Source: Rhinopithecus roxellana (lineage: Eukaryota > Chordata > Mammalia > Primates > Cercopithecidae). Taken from it: 64,000 bases of DNA. This document shows, piece after piece, positions 22,771 through 34,745 of the stretch (the first letter of the stretch is position 1; each line of letters starts with the position of its first letter). The stretch is taken from the NCBI RefSeq assembly GCF_007565055.1, contig NC_044557.1, positions 78,750,595 to 78,814,594 of the forward strand, in the 5' to 3' direction. Both the position numbers and the translations under genes were made by a program. The notes below the pieces were generated by a model. That model searched no databases, was not told where the DNA came from, and saw only the letters and a program-made list of their open reading frames with translations.

Positions 22771-23786
22771 ATGGGGAAAAAGCAGGGCAGAAAAGCTGGA
22801 AATTCAAAAAATAAGAGTGCATCTCCCCCTCCAAAGGAATGCAGCTCATCACCAGCAACGAATCAAAGCTGGACAGAGAATGACTTTGATGAGATGAGAG
22901 ATGAAGGCTTCAGTCCATCAAACTTCTCAGAGCTAAAGGAGGGATTACGTACCCAGCGCAAAGAAACTAAAAATCGTGAAAAAAGAGTGGAAGAATTGAT
23001 AACTAGAATAATTAATGCAGAGAAGGCCATAAACGAACTGACAGAGATGAAAACCATGACATGAGAAATACGTGACAAATGCACAAGCTTCAGTAACCGA
23101 CTCGATCAACTGGAAGAAAGAGTATCAGCGATTGAGGATCAAATGAATGAAATGAAGCGAGAAGAGAAACCAAAAGAAAAAAGAAGAAAAAGAAATGAAC
23201 AAAGCCTGCAAGAAGTATGGGATTATGTAAAAAGACCAAATCTACGTCTGATTGGGTGCCTGAAAGTGAGGGGGGAAATGGAACCAAGTTGGAAAACACT
23301 CTTCAGGATATCATCCAGGAGAACTTCCCCAACCTAGTAGGGCAGGCCAACATTCAAATTCAGGAAATACAGAGAACACCACAAAGATACTCCTCCAGAA
23401 GAGCAACTCCAAGACACATAATTGCCAGATTCACCAAAGGTGAAATGAAAGAAAAAATCTTAAGGGCAGCCAGAGAGAAAGGTTGGGTTACCCACAAAGG
23501 GAAGCCCATCAAACTAACAGCAGATCTCTCCGCAGAAACTCTACAAGCCAGAAGAGAGTGGGGGCCAATATTCAACATTCTTAAAGAAAAGAATTTTCAA
23601 CCCAGAATTTCATATCCAGACAAACTAAGTTTCATAAGTGAAGGAGAAATAAAATCCTTTACAGATAAGCAAATGCTTAGAGATTTTGTCACCACCAGGC
23701 CTGCCTTACAAGAGACCCGGAAGGAAGCACTAAACATGGAAAGGAATAACCGGTACCAGCCATTGCAAAAACATGCCAAAATGTAA
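22771..23786 (+). pseudogene. L1 ORF1 (copy A), broken
   Basis: L1 ORF1 encodes the trimeric RNA-binding chaperone ORF1p of the L1 ribonucleoprotein (338 residues in copy B). Here the start MGKKQGRKAGNSKNKSA is intact. A TGA at 23062-23064 replaces CGA in the coiled-coil (a likely CpG decay), ending the first part at 97 codons. A one-base deletion near 23257 then shifts the frame. The remainder (RRM and C-terminal domain, to HAKM and stop at 23786) is readable only in a second frame. It can produce at most fragments. Confidence 0.93.
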
Positions 23787-23849
23787 AGACCATCAAGGCT
23801 AGGAAGAAACTGCATCAACTAACGAGCAAAATAACCAGTTAATATCATA

Positions 23850-26800
23850 ATGGCAGGATCAAGTTCACACATAACAATATTAACCTTAAATGTCAATGGA
23901 CTAAATGCTCCAATTAAGAGACACAGACTGGCAAACTGGATAAAGAGTCAAGACCCATCAGTTTGCTGTATTCAGAAGACCCATCTCACATGCAGAGACA
24001 TACATAGGCTCAAATAAAGGGATGGAGGAAGATCTACCAAGCAAATGGAGAACAAAAACAAAAAAAGCAGGGGTTGCAATCTTATTCTCTGATAAAACAG
24101 ACTTTAAACCATCAAAGATCAAAAAAGACAAAGAAGGCCATTACATAATGGTAAAGGGATCAATTCAACAGGAAGAGCTAACTATCCTAAATATAAATGC
24201 ACCCAATACAGGAGCACCCAGATTCATAAAGCAAGTCCTTAGAGACTTAGACTCCCATACAATAATAATGGGAGACTTCAACACCCCACTGTCAACATTA
24301 GACAGATCAACAAGACAGAAAGTTAACAAGGATATCCAGGAATTGAACTCATCTCTGCAGCAAGCAGACCTAATAGACATCTACAGAACTCTCCACCCCA
24401 AATCAACAGAATATACATTCTTCTCAGCACCACATCACACTTATCCCAAAGTTAACCACATAGTTGGAAGTAAAGCACTCCTCAGCAAATGTACAAGAAC
24501 AGAAATTATAACAAACTGTCTCTCAGACCACAGTGCAATCAAACTAGAACTCAGGACTAAGAAACTCAATCAAAACCGCTCAACTACATGGAAACTGAAT
24601 AACTTGCTCCTGAATGACTACTGGGTACATAACGAAATGAAGGCAGAAATAAAGATGTTCTTTGAAACCAATGAGAACAAAGATACAGCATACCAGAATC
24701 TCTGGGACACATTTAAAGCAGTGTGTAGAGGGAAATTTAGAGCACTAAATGCCCACAAGAGAAAGCTGGAAAGATCTAAAATTGACACTCTAATATCAAA
24801 ATTAAAAGAACTAGAGAAGCAAGAGCAAACACATTCGAAAGCTAGCAGAAGGCAAGAAATTACTAAGATCAGAGCAGAACTGAAGGAGATAGAGACACAA
24901 AACACCCTCCAAAAAATTAATAAATCCAGGAGTTGGTTTTTTGAAAAGATCAACGAAATTGATAGACTGCTAGCAAGACTAATAAAGAAGAAAAGAGAGA
25001 AGAATCAAATAGACACAATAAAAAATGATAAAGGGGATGTCACCACCGACCCCACAGAAATACAAACTACCATCAGAGAATACTATAAACACCTCTACGC
25101 AAATCAACTAGAAAATCTAGAAGAAATGGATAATTTCCTGGACACTTACACTCTCCCAAGACTAAACCAGGAAGAAGCTGAATCCCTGAATAGACCAACA
25201 GCAGGCTCCGAAATTGAGGCAATAATTAATAGCCTACCAACCAAAAAATTTCCAGGACCAAACGGATTCACAGCTGAATTCTGGCAGAGGTACAAGGAGG
25301 AGCTGGTACCATTCCTTCTGAAACTATTCCAATCAACAGAAAAAGAGGGAATCCTCCCTAACTCATTTTATGAGGCCAACATCATCCTGATACCAAAGCC
25401 TGGCAGAGACACAACAAAAAAAGAGAATTTTAGACCAATATCCCTGATGAACATCGATGAAAAATCCTCAATAAAATACTGGCAAACCGGATCCAGCAGC
25501 ACATCAAAAAGCTTATCCACCATGATCAAGTGGGCTTCATCCCTAGGATGCAAGGCTGGTTCAACATTCGCAAATCAATAAATGTAACCCAGCATATGAA
25601 CAGAACCAAAGACAAAAACCACATGATTATCTCAATAGATTCAGAAAAGGCCTTTGACAAAATTCAGCAGCTCTTCATGCTAAAAACACTCAATAAATTC
25701 GGTATTGATGGAACGTACCTCAAAATAATAAGAGCCATTTATGACAAACCCACAGCCAATATCACACTGAATCGGCAAAAACTGGAAAAATTCCCTTTGA
25801 AAATGGGCACAAGACAGGGATGCCCTCTCTCACCACCACTCCTATTCAACATAGTGTTGGAAGTTCTGGCTAGAGCAATCAGGCCAGAGAAAGAAATAAA
25901 GTGTATTCAGTTAGGAAAAGAAGAAGTCAAATTGTCCCTGTTTGCAGATGACATGATTGTATATTTTGAAAACCCCATTGTCTCAGCCCAAAATCTCCTT
26001 AAGTTGATAAGAAACTTCAGCGAAGTCTCAGGATACAAAATTAATGTGCAAAAATCGCAACCATTCTTATACACCAGTAACAGATAAACAGAGAGCCAAA
26101 TCATGAATGAACTTCCATTCACAATTGCTTCAGAGAATAAAATACCTAGAAATCCAACTTACAAGGGATGTAAAGAACCTCTTCAGGGAGAACTACAAAC
26201 CACTGCTCAGCGAAATAAAAGAGGACACAAACAAATGGAAGAACATACCATGCTCATGGATAGGAAGAATCAATATCGTGAAAATGGCCATACTGCCCAA
26301 GGTCATTTATAGATTCAATGCCATCCCCATCAAGCTACCAATGCATTTCTTCACAGAATTGGAAAAAACTGCTTTAAAGTTCATATGGAACCAAAAAAGA
26401 GCCCGCATTGCCAAGACAATCCTAAGTCAAAAGAACAAAGCTGGAGGCATCATGCTACCAGACTTCAAACTATACTACAAGGCTACAGTAACCAAAACAG
26501 CATGGTACTGGTACCAAAACAGAGATATAGACCAATGGAACAGAACAGAGTCCTCAGAAATAATTCCACACATCTACAGCCATCTGATCTTTGACAAATC
26601 TGAGAAAAAGAAGAAATGGGGAAAGGATTCCCTATTGAATAAATGGTGCTGGGAAAATTGGCTAGCCATAAGTAGAAAGCTGAAACTGGATCCTTTCCTT
26701 ACTCCTTATACGAAGATTAATTCAAGATGGATTAGAGACTTAAATGTTAGACCTAATACCATAAAAACCCTAGAAGAAAAGCTAGGTAATACCATTCAGG

Positions 26801-27669
26801 ACATAGGCATGGGCAAGGACTTCATGTCTGAAACACCAAAAGCAATGGCAACAAAAGCCAAAATTGACAAATGGGATCTAATTAAACTAAAGAGCTTCTG
26901 CACAGCAAAAGAAACTGCCATCAGATTGAGCAGGCAACCCACAGAATGGGAGAAAATTTTTGTAATCTACTCATCAGACAAAGGGCTAATATCCAGAACC
27001 TACAAAGAACTCAAACAAATTTACAAGAAAAAAACAAACAACCCCATCAAAAAGTGGGCAAAGGATATGAACAGACACTTCTCAAAAGAAGACATTTATG
27101 CAGCCAACAGACACATGAAAAAATGCTCATCATCACTGGCCATCAGAGAAATGCAAATGAAAACCACAATGAGATACCATCTCACACCAGTTTGAATGGC
27201 AATCATTAAAAAGTCGGGAAACAACAGGTGCTGGAGAGGCTGTGGACAAATAGGAACACTTTCACACTGTTGGTGGGATTGTAAACTAGTTCAACCATTA
27301 TGGAAAACAGTATGGCGATTCCTCAAGGATCTAGAACTAGAAGTCCCATATGACCCAGCCATCCCATTACTGGGTATATACCCAAAGGATTATAAGTCAT
27401 GCTGCTATAAAGACACATGTACACGTATGTTTATTGCATCACTATTCACAGTAGCAAAGACTTGGAATCAACCCAAATGTCCATCTGTGACAGACTGGAT
27501 TAAGAAAATGTGGCACATATACACCATGGAATACTATGCAGCCATAAAAAAGGATGAGTTCATGTCCTTTGTAGGGACATGGATGCAGCTGGAAACCATC
27601 ATTCTCAGCAAACTATGGCAAAAACAGAAAACCAAACACCGCATGTTCTCACTCATAGGTGGGAGTTGA
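23850..27669 (+). pseudogene. L1 ORF2 (copy A), broken
   Basis: ORF2 normally encodes the L1 endonuclease, reverse transcriptase and a Cys-rich C-terminus (about 1275 residues). The start at 23850 (MAGSSSHITI) is readable for 55 codons to a TAA at 24015 caused by loss of an A. The catalytic glutamate of the endonuclease (QETH) has become lysine (QKTH, codon 23976-23978), and the DHI catalytic Asp reads N (VNHIVG). A 12-base in-frame deletion lies near 24248. Further breaks are a one-base loss near 25459, an in-frame extra codon near 25842, TAA at 26085, a two-base loss near 26132 and TGA at 27193. The RT motif FADD remains at 25941-25952, and the C-terminal Cys cluster (CWRGCGQIG) and normal stop (27667) remain. 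Confidence 0.93.
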
Positions 27670-27925
27670 ACAATGAGATCACTTGGACTCAGGAAGGGGA
27701 ACATCACACACTGGGGCCTATCATTGGGAGGGAGGAGCGGGGAGGGATTGCATTGGGAATTATACCTGATGTAAATGACGAGTTAATGGGTGCTGACGAG
27801 TTGATGGGTGCAGCACACCAACATGGCACAAGTATACATATGTAACAAACCTGCACATTATGCACATGTACCCTAGAACTTAAAGTATAATAATAAAAAA
27901 TAAATAAATAAATAAATAATAAAAA

Positions 27926-27977
27926 GAAGCAAAGCTAGGAACTTTCACAACCATTTTTCAGGATAAATAAAAATCAG
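27926..27977 (+). mobile_element. Putative 3'-transduced segment of L1 copy A
   Basis: About 52 bases starting GAAGCAAAGCTAGGAAC lie between the L1 A-rich tail and the right TSD, and they end in an AATAAAAA-containing stretch. Sequence in this position is normally carried along from the source locus when L1 transcription runs past its own weak poly(A) signal. No long second A-tail is left. Confidence 0.6.
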
Positions 27978-27992
27978 TGAAATAGTAGTCAC
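27978..27992. repeat. TSD of L1 copy A, right
   Basis: An exact copy of the 15-mer at 21712-21726. Confidence 0.9.
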
Positions 27993-30900
27993 ATTTAAAG
28001 GACTGAGCTTAAATTTCATTATTCTATAATGTTTTCCAGATCCCTTTTTTAAAAAGAAGGGTTTTTTTTTTTATTTTTTACTAATTTTTCCCAGTGATAC
28101 TACTTTGCTCAATCATAACACAAGTAATAAAATATTACATTAATTTACTTTAAATGTTTGCAAATATCTGTCCTCTTCTCTATATTGTAAGCTCCTTATA
28201 TTAAAGGGACTATTATAAATTTGCTTTGAATAGACAACCATTAGATTATAATATCAAAATCAGCCTATCATGCCTAGCCAGTCTATAAGCAAATACTTAG
28301 CTTTGATTGTAAAAAAATAATATGTAGTATGTTAGATGAGAAAATAGTTACCAACATTAGATAAATTCAATTCAAACCCTACATTTTAATACTTATGTCT
28401 GGTTTACATCATTTCTATTATAAAACAGGTATTCGCTAACTCATTGGGGATCCATTTGGACAAAAGTTGATTCAGTAAATTTCATGTAATCAGTAACATT
28501 GAGTTGAGGAAAAAATCAGTGAACAACTAATTGTAACTAAAATGAACAGTCAATAAATTGAACTTTATATTTTCCACATGTTCTATTTTAAGGCATTTGA
28601 TTTAAAAGCCAAATATTTTTTTCAGTTCATTGAATAAAATTTGGTAACATGAATAACAGGGATTAAAGCTCATAAAACAGCTTTATGAAAATAAACCTCA
28701 AATACAGCCAATTACATGTTATAATTAAAACATGCATTTAAAAGGTGACTTTATAATAAACAAAATTTATCGTACATGTAAGAGTATTAAAAAATCTAAA
28801 TACTTTAGATTAAAACATTCCACTCTGTTTTTGAAGAGCAGTTTTGAAGAGCAGAGCAGATTCAGTTACATGACCAAAGATAGCCCAGCCTACAGGATTT
28901 TATAAATTTCAAAATCTTATATGACAAGAGCAGTTGAATAACTTCTTATTCTTGGAAAATATTTACATAATGTGCCTTCTTTATTGTAATTCTCTTGCCA
29001 TTAAAATTACAATGATGTTTTCTTTCTATGTTTTTGTCTTCAATACAGCAGCCTGCCATATTGCTGAAAGTTTGTGAGACATAGCCTAGTAGTTTGTTAT
29101 CAGTCCTCATTGGTTGAGGCTCCTCCTGCTGTAGTTGAAGACTGTCTACTGCTAAAAGAAGAGAGAATATACTAGAAAGAAATATAATTATTTGATGTGT
29201 TTAATTTTTTCTGATACTTCCTGTTCATTTGTTACTTCCTGTCCCTTTGTCACCTGAAGACATTCTCTATTTTTGTCCTGAGGCATCAAGTGTGTTGAGA
29301 ACAACAGAATGTGGAAATTTGTGTACTTCAACATACAATGGAGTAAGACGTAAATAAAAAGTTTTGTGTGATAGAGATGTTGACAGATTCCATTTCATCT
29401 AGTGAACACATCCAGTATTTACAACCTTACCCCATGCATATCATGCAGACTACCTGACTGCGTGTTTTGCTTCTAGATCAAGACCTATCGTCCACTCTAA
29501 AACATCATGCACACATATGAAATCCCGATTGTCTACATTTATGGAACACAGTTTAAAATACTTCAAAAATATTGATATGATGAACATCAACAAAATACAA
29601 GTTCATTTGAGATTCAACATGCATTCAACTGTTTATTTAGCTAGGAGTTATTTAATACTACATGCTGGCTACAGTGTTAGGGTCTGAAGTACACAGCCTA
29701 ATATGGTTAAACTTTGATACACAAAGCAAAATGGTATTCAATTATAAAATAATGTTTACATTCTTATAGGAAAATGCTTACAAAAATTATATTAAAGCAC
29801 AATGAATGATCTATTTTAATAATTCTACACTAGAACAACAGGAATTTGTGGTTTAGAGAAGGATTTTTTGTTCAAGTTAGATTTGGATAGGTCTTTCCAG
29901 AGTTAATAAATACTTTCAGAAGGAGAAGAGAAAAAGCACATTTCAGAAAATAATTAATGACATGAGCCATATCAAAGAGATACAACAGAGCATGGTTTAT
30001 TTAAGTAATATGCATGATCCAGAATGGTAATGGTGTAGGATGGTTGTATTTAAAAAAAAAAAAAAAAAAAGTAGTCTATACAACAATGAAGTTAGCTTTT
30101 ACCATATTTTTAAAAACAATGTTAAGTAATTTTGAGTGATGTGGGTCACATTCTGCAGGGAATGGCTAATCATAAAGGTCGTTAAGCAGAAACCTGTTTG
30201 GGACAGGCATTTTTAAAACTTTAAATTAATTACCCTAATAATACTTTCTAGAAAGCAACTTTCCCCAAAGTACACTTAGGGCCAAAAAACAAGCAGATAT
30301 CTGTGATTTTATTAAAGTATTGTTTGCCAGTCTTTCCTCAGAAAACAATAAAAGATTTGAGAAGAAAAGAAAAATAGCCATTTATGTAGTTTTTGGCTCA
30401 AGTTTCAAATAAAAAGACAAGGACAGATGATACATTAAGTCAAGAGCTTTCTTGACCTTGCCCAATGAATGAACAGAAAAGTAATAAACTTCTCCCAAAA
30501 TTCTCAGATGGATTGCCTCTGAAGTGCCTCCACTTGGGTTCACTTTCTCATCTTTGGTTATTCCCTTTGATTGAGCATAAAGTGATGTGTGAAATAATTA
30601 GCAGAAGCCTGGATTGGCAGAATAGTTAATGTATCTTCATCTAAGATAAACATCTCTTCTCTTTCATCTATCTATAGGTATTCTTGATTCATCTTTTTAT
30701 TAGATTTCTTTTGCAGCCATAAGGCTTTACCTCATATTGCAGGATTTTCTTCACTGTTATCTTTAATCTGCAAGTTAACATTTGAACCATCACCAAAATG
30801 TATCACTATGATAACCAAATAACAAGTAACCTTTATTACTTTATATTTTGAAGTTCAACAAACCATAGTCTTAAGGAGTATGTTCTAAGCGTGTCTGAAA

Positions 30901-32600
30901 TAAAAGTGACATCATTACAAACTGTTATAGGTTAAAAACAAGCAATCCAAAGTGAAACTAGGGTAATCTCAATTTCCTGTAAGCCACGCTAGGTAGGTGA
31001 GGTTTCTGCTTTGTTAAAAAGAGTGGAAGTGTAGAGCATGGATGAGAAATAGGAGCAACCCAGGATCAAAAACATCAGTTAGTTGAATTTGGAGACAATA
31101 AAGACAAGTGTTAAAGTGATCTGAGCTGGGGGCTAGAGGCTATTCATTAAAAAGAGGAAACTATTTTCATTTCTACATTCATTTTTAACCACGACACTTT
31201 GAAATATAATTTGCAATTACTTTATAAAGAGAGAACAAAAAGCATAAAGCATTGTGAGGAGGAGGAAATAAATAACTCTTAATAAAAACAAAACAAGGAA
31301 GTCAAAGCAAAAAAAAAAAAAAGTCCATAAAAAGTTTAGATACAGTTTGAAATAGAGCTTACCAGTTACTTTCACTATATGACTAAATTTATTTAAAAAG
31401 AAAAGTGAAAAGAAAAACAAATGTGGAACTGAAACACATCCATTTTGAAGCGTCGAATTGATAAATGATAATGGATGCATAGCCACACATGCACACCCAC
31501 AGAGAACTAAGCACTGAGTGCATTAAATTTAGATTATCTTAAATAAAATACTATATTCAACCCATTAATCTTTCTTTCTTGGTAATAGAGTTGTAATTTA
31601 TAATTGTGACTATTATGGCACAGATTCATTTGAAAATACTCTATTATGATATTTAATATTTTGCCATTTCCTGTAGTGCTAAATTTCGTTTATGCTAAAC
31701 TGAAATAAAATCTGGGAGAAAAATTTGAAAATCAGTGGCATAGGCATGAAGACAGTAAAAACTGGACTACATACATTTTGGGGGCAGGTACGCTCTACAA
31801 GATCTCAGGTAAATTAAGGTCAAATATAGAAAACATAATTTGTGTTAAGTAAGGATACAATTAAAAATTCTAAAGCAAAGTCGTTGCAGTCTTTTTCACA
31901 AACACCTACTTTTTAATATTTTATGTATAACATAATATTAGAAAAACGCAATCAAGAGGAAACAAGAATGTTTAAATTAACTTGACTGAATTTTCTTCTC
32001 ACTTTCCCACATGTGGTATTTTGTAAACATGTTTTAGAGTTAGGGAGTGTAAAGAAGGTGAATATTTGATTTTTTATTAGGATGTATAATAAAATCTTGA
32101 GATAAAATTATCCATGATGTTTCAACATATCTTGTATCAGTTTTTGTTCCAGACTATCTTTCTAAGAAAGCTTATACAGCAAATGTCTTTGAAAAATAGT
32201 GTTCCCCCCAGGGACAGAGGACAGATTTGTGTCTTGACTTGAAAAATAAAGGTAACATCTCCTGCCGAGATAAAGTTTTGGCAAGCTTGCCAGTAATCCC
32301 CTTAGAAGACTGAAAGTTCTGTAAACTCACTGTGTGTACCATCTACCTGGTCTGCTCCATATAGCTCCCATGGGATATGAGAGAGCAACAGAAACCAACT
32401 TAAGCACAAAGCTTATGCTGTCTGCTATGCCTTGAGTAACTAGATTTTTTTTTTTTTTTATTTTTGATCTAGGAATTTCATGTGTTTTGCCAGCCTCTAC
32501 AATACTGTGGGGTATGTTGTAAACTTGCAAGTAAAATAAAATTTCAGACCCTTACAATTCTTAACATAAAAATGCTCAAATTTTCAGTGTGAAATAAGTT
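27993..32600. other. Unique AT-rich sequence
   Basis: About 4.6 kb without a recognisable gene or repeat. It contains homopolymer runs only (A-run 30051-30070, A-run near 31309) and a local direct repeat TTTTGAAGAGCAG near 28830-28855. Short open frames (for example 31217-31486 minus) are low-complexity Leu/Phe-rich and unsupported. Confidence 0.5.
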
Positions 32601-32604
32601 TTTA

Positions 32605-32656
32605 AATTTATTTATTATTCTGATGAGGAAACTGAGGAAAGCACTGGTTAATTAAT
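32605..32656 (-). repeat. MIR fragment
   Basis: GATGAGGAAACTGAGGAAAGCACTGG is the well-conserved antisense MIR 3' core. Confidence 0.55.
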
Positions 32657-32659
32657 TTT

Positions 32660-32723
32660 ATTTTATTTTTTGGAGATGGAGTCTCACTTTTTTCCACAGG
32701 CTGGAGTGCAGTGGTGCAATTAC
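32660..32723 (-). mobile_element. Alu 3' fragment, antisense
   Basis: TTTTGGAGATGGAGTCTCAC followed by CAGGCTGGAGTGCAGTGGTG is the antisense 3' end of an Alu. The rest is absent, and Tigger text starts directly after it. Confidence 0.75.
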
Positions 32724-32724
32724 C

Positions 32725-34745
32725 CGCACATAAACAGTCAATTAACATGTATTTTCTATGTTATATGTACTATCTACTATATTCTCACAATAAAGTTATC
32801 TAGAAAAAAGAAAATGCTATTTTAAGAATTATTGAAAAAAGAAAACATATTTACTATTCATTTAGCATCATAACGATCTTCATCCTGGTCCTCACATTGA
32901 GTAGTCTGAACAGGAGGAAAAAAAGGAGGTGTTGGTTTTGCTGTCTCAGGTGTGTCAAAGTCAGAAGAGATGGAGGAGGTGAAAGGGGAAGCAAGAGAGT
33001 TAGGCACACTCAGTGTAGTTTTACACTAAATTATACATTGTAATTTTTGACTTCTTGCTTCTTCATTTCTCTAAAAATATTGCTGTGTGTCACCAGTCCT
33101 TCTTCCACCATTTTCTTTTGTTTAAGTGCCCAAATCATGGAAGGTCTGTGTCATAAAAGAAGTCAAAAGCAGTCCTGAATAATTGGCAAACTTCTGCAAG
33201 ATGGTCTAATGTCAAATTCTTTTCCGAAATTTCTTCTTCCCCATCTTCCTTATCATCTGGCACTGGTTCAGAGCACTTATCTCCATCAAGTTGTCTTCTG
33301 TAAATTCCTCTTGTGTGGTATCTATTAGCTCTAGAATTTCTTCAAGATCCATAACTTGACCCTCCAATCCCTGCCTTTTTCACCATATCCTCAATGTTTT
33401 TCATGATTTCCTCGGTGGGCTCTGTTGTAAATCCTGTGAAGTCATGCACAGCATCTGGACAGTTTTCTCCAGCAGGAATTTATTGTTTCAGATTTGATGG
33501 TTGTCATGGCTTTTTCCCTAACCATGATGGCATCTTCAGTGGTGTAATCCTTCCAGACTTTCATGATGTTATCTGTATAGGGGTTCTCGTCTATAGCATT
33601 GATAATCCTTTCCATAGAGTAGCACGTGTATCCCCCGATCTAGAGGCTGAATTAGATACATTGTGTTTGAAGGCAATTAGACCACTTGACACCTTCTGTG
33701 TTGAACCCATGGGGTTTTAGGTGGTCAGGGTCATTGTCCAATATTAAAATAACTTCAAAATGCAATCCATTACTGAAAAAGGATTTCCTGACTTTAGGTA
33801 CAAAGCATCAATCCATTACATTTTGATAGAAACAATCCAGAACGAGGGTTCTCACTGACCAGGACTCTTTCTTGTAAGACCAAAAGACTGGCAGTTGGTA
33901 TTTATCTTTTCCCTTCAAGGAAGCTTTATAGATAAGCCTTGATCATAAACCCAACTGAATTTGAACAAAATATTGGAGTTAGACTATCTCTTCCTGCCTT
34001 AATTCATGGTGCTTGCTGTTCTTTGCTAATAAATGTACACTTTTTTTCTAACAGAATAGTGCACTTTCATCTGCATTATGAACCTGTTTAGGCAGATATT
34101 GTTTCTTTTCAATGATTTTCTTAATGTTGTCTGGGAACTAGTCTGCTGCCTCTTGGTCAGCAGAAGCTATTTCTGCAGTTATCCTGACATTTTAAAAGCC
34201 AAAACTCTTTCTATAATAAAATTATCAAATCATCCTTTGCTGGCATTAAATTTTTCAGCTTATATTCTTCACCTTCCCTTTTTCTCAAATCATGTTACAG
34301 TGTACAAGTATGCTTGTCTTATAGTACTCTTACACCCACATAAAAGCTGGATTTTGAATACAAGATAAAAAAGTATTCCACAAAAAATGCAAGGTTTTTC
34401 ACACCTGCTGGTGTAGCTGCAGTGACAGCATCACAAGTTTTTTTCTTATTTTATAGTGGGTCTTATGCAGGATTCTTTTATCATAAAATGGCTGGCAAAT
34501 GTATCTGCAAGACCTCAATCTATAGTACATATCAAGCAATTAAACTTTCATATAATGTGATGATTTTGCCACTTGGGAGCACTTCCAGCATCACATGTAC
34601 CGGGATTCTCTCAGATTTTATCATCATGTTCACTAAACAAATGCTGTCTTCTTTCTCTGGTGGTAACTTTGTTAATAATATTGTGAAGGGAAATTGATTA
34701 CTTGGAATTGACTGAATAGTCTAATTCTAATCTGGCTTACATATT
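32725..34745 (-). mobile_element. Tigger-type DNA transposon (TcMar), decayed
   Basis: The minus strand carries a decayed pogo/Tigger transposase. Readable pieces include MERIINAIDENPYTDNI (about 33615-33565) and an acidic segment DDKEDGEEEISEKNLTLDHL near 33255-33190, interrupted by several stops. The end near 32725-32960 has the Tigger2-like TTCATCCTGGTCCTCACATTG and GTTGGTTTTGCTGTCTCAGG. Such transposases have an HTH/CENP-B-like DNA-binding part and a DDE catalytic part. No continuous frame remains. Plus-strand frames at 33394-34697 are antisense shadows. The right end is uncertain, and similar text may continue to about 34870. Confidence 0.75.

Larger units (their letters stand above)
21727..27977 (+). 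mobile_element. Full-length young L1, copy A
   Basis: A full-length LINE-1 of about 6.2 kb that starts with GGGGCGGAGCAAGATGGCC and runs through a 1.04-kb 5'UTR, ORF1, ORF2 and 3'UTR to an A-rich tail (about 27890-27925). An exact 15-bp target-site duplication lies at 21712-21726 and 27978-27992. Between the A-rich tail and the right TSD are about 52 extra bases (27926-27977), which suggests a 3' transduction. The sequence resembles the Old World monkey L1 lineage derived from L1PA5. Both ORFs are broken (see below), so it cannot move by itself now. Confidence 0.95.

Noticed and set aside
22234..22858. Minus and plus frames in the L1 copy A 5'UTR other than the ORF0-like one
   Set aside because: They have no shared extent with a known product and overlap the noncoding 5'UTR on both strands.
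28820..28860. Tandem TTTTGAAGAGCAG near 28830-28855
   Set aside because: Only two units, a minor local duplication with no sign of function.
33394..34697. Plus-strand open frames of 91-108 codons (33394, 34078, 34422)
   Set aside because: They are antisense to the decayed Tigger transposase and have no recognisable domains.
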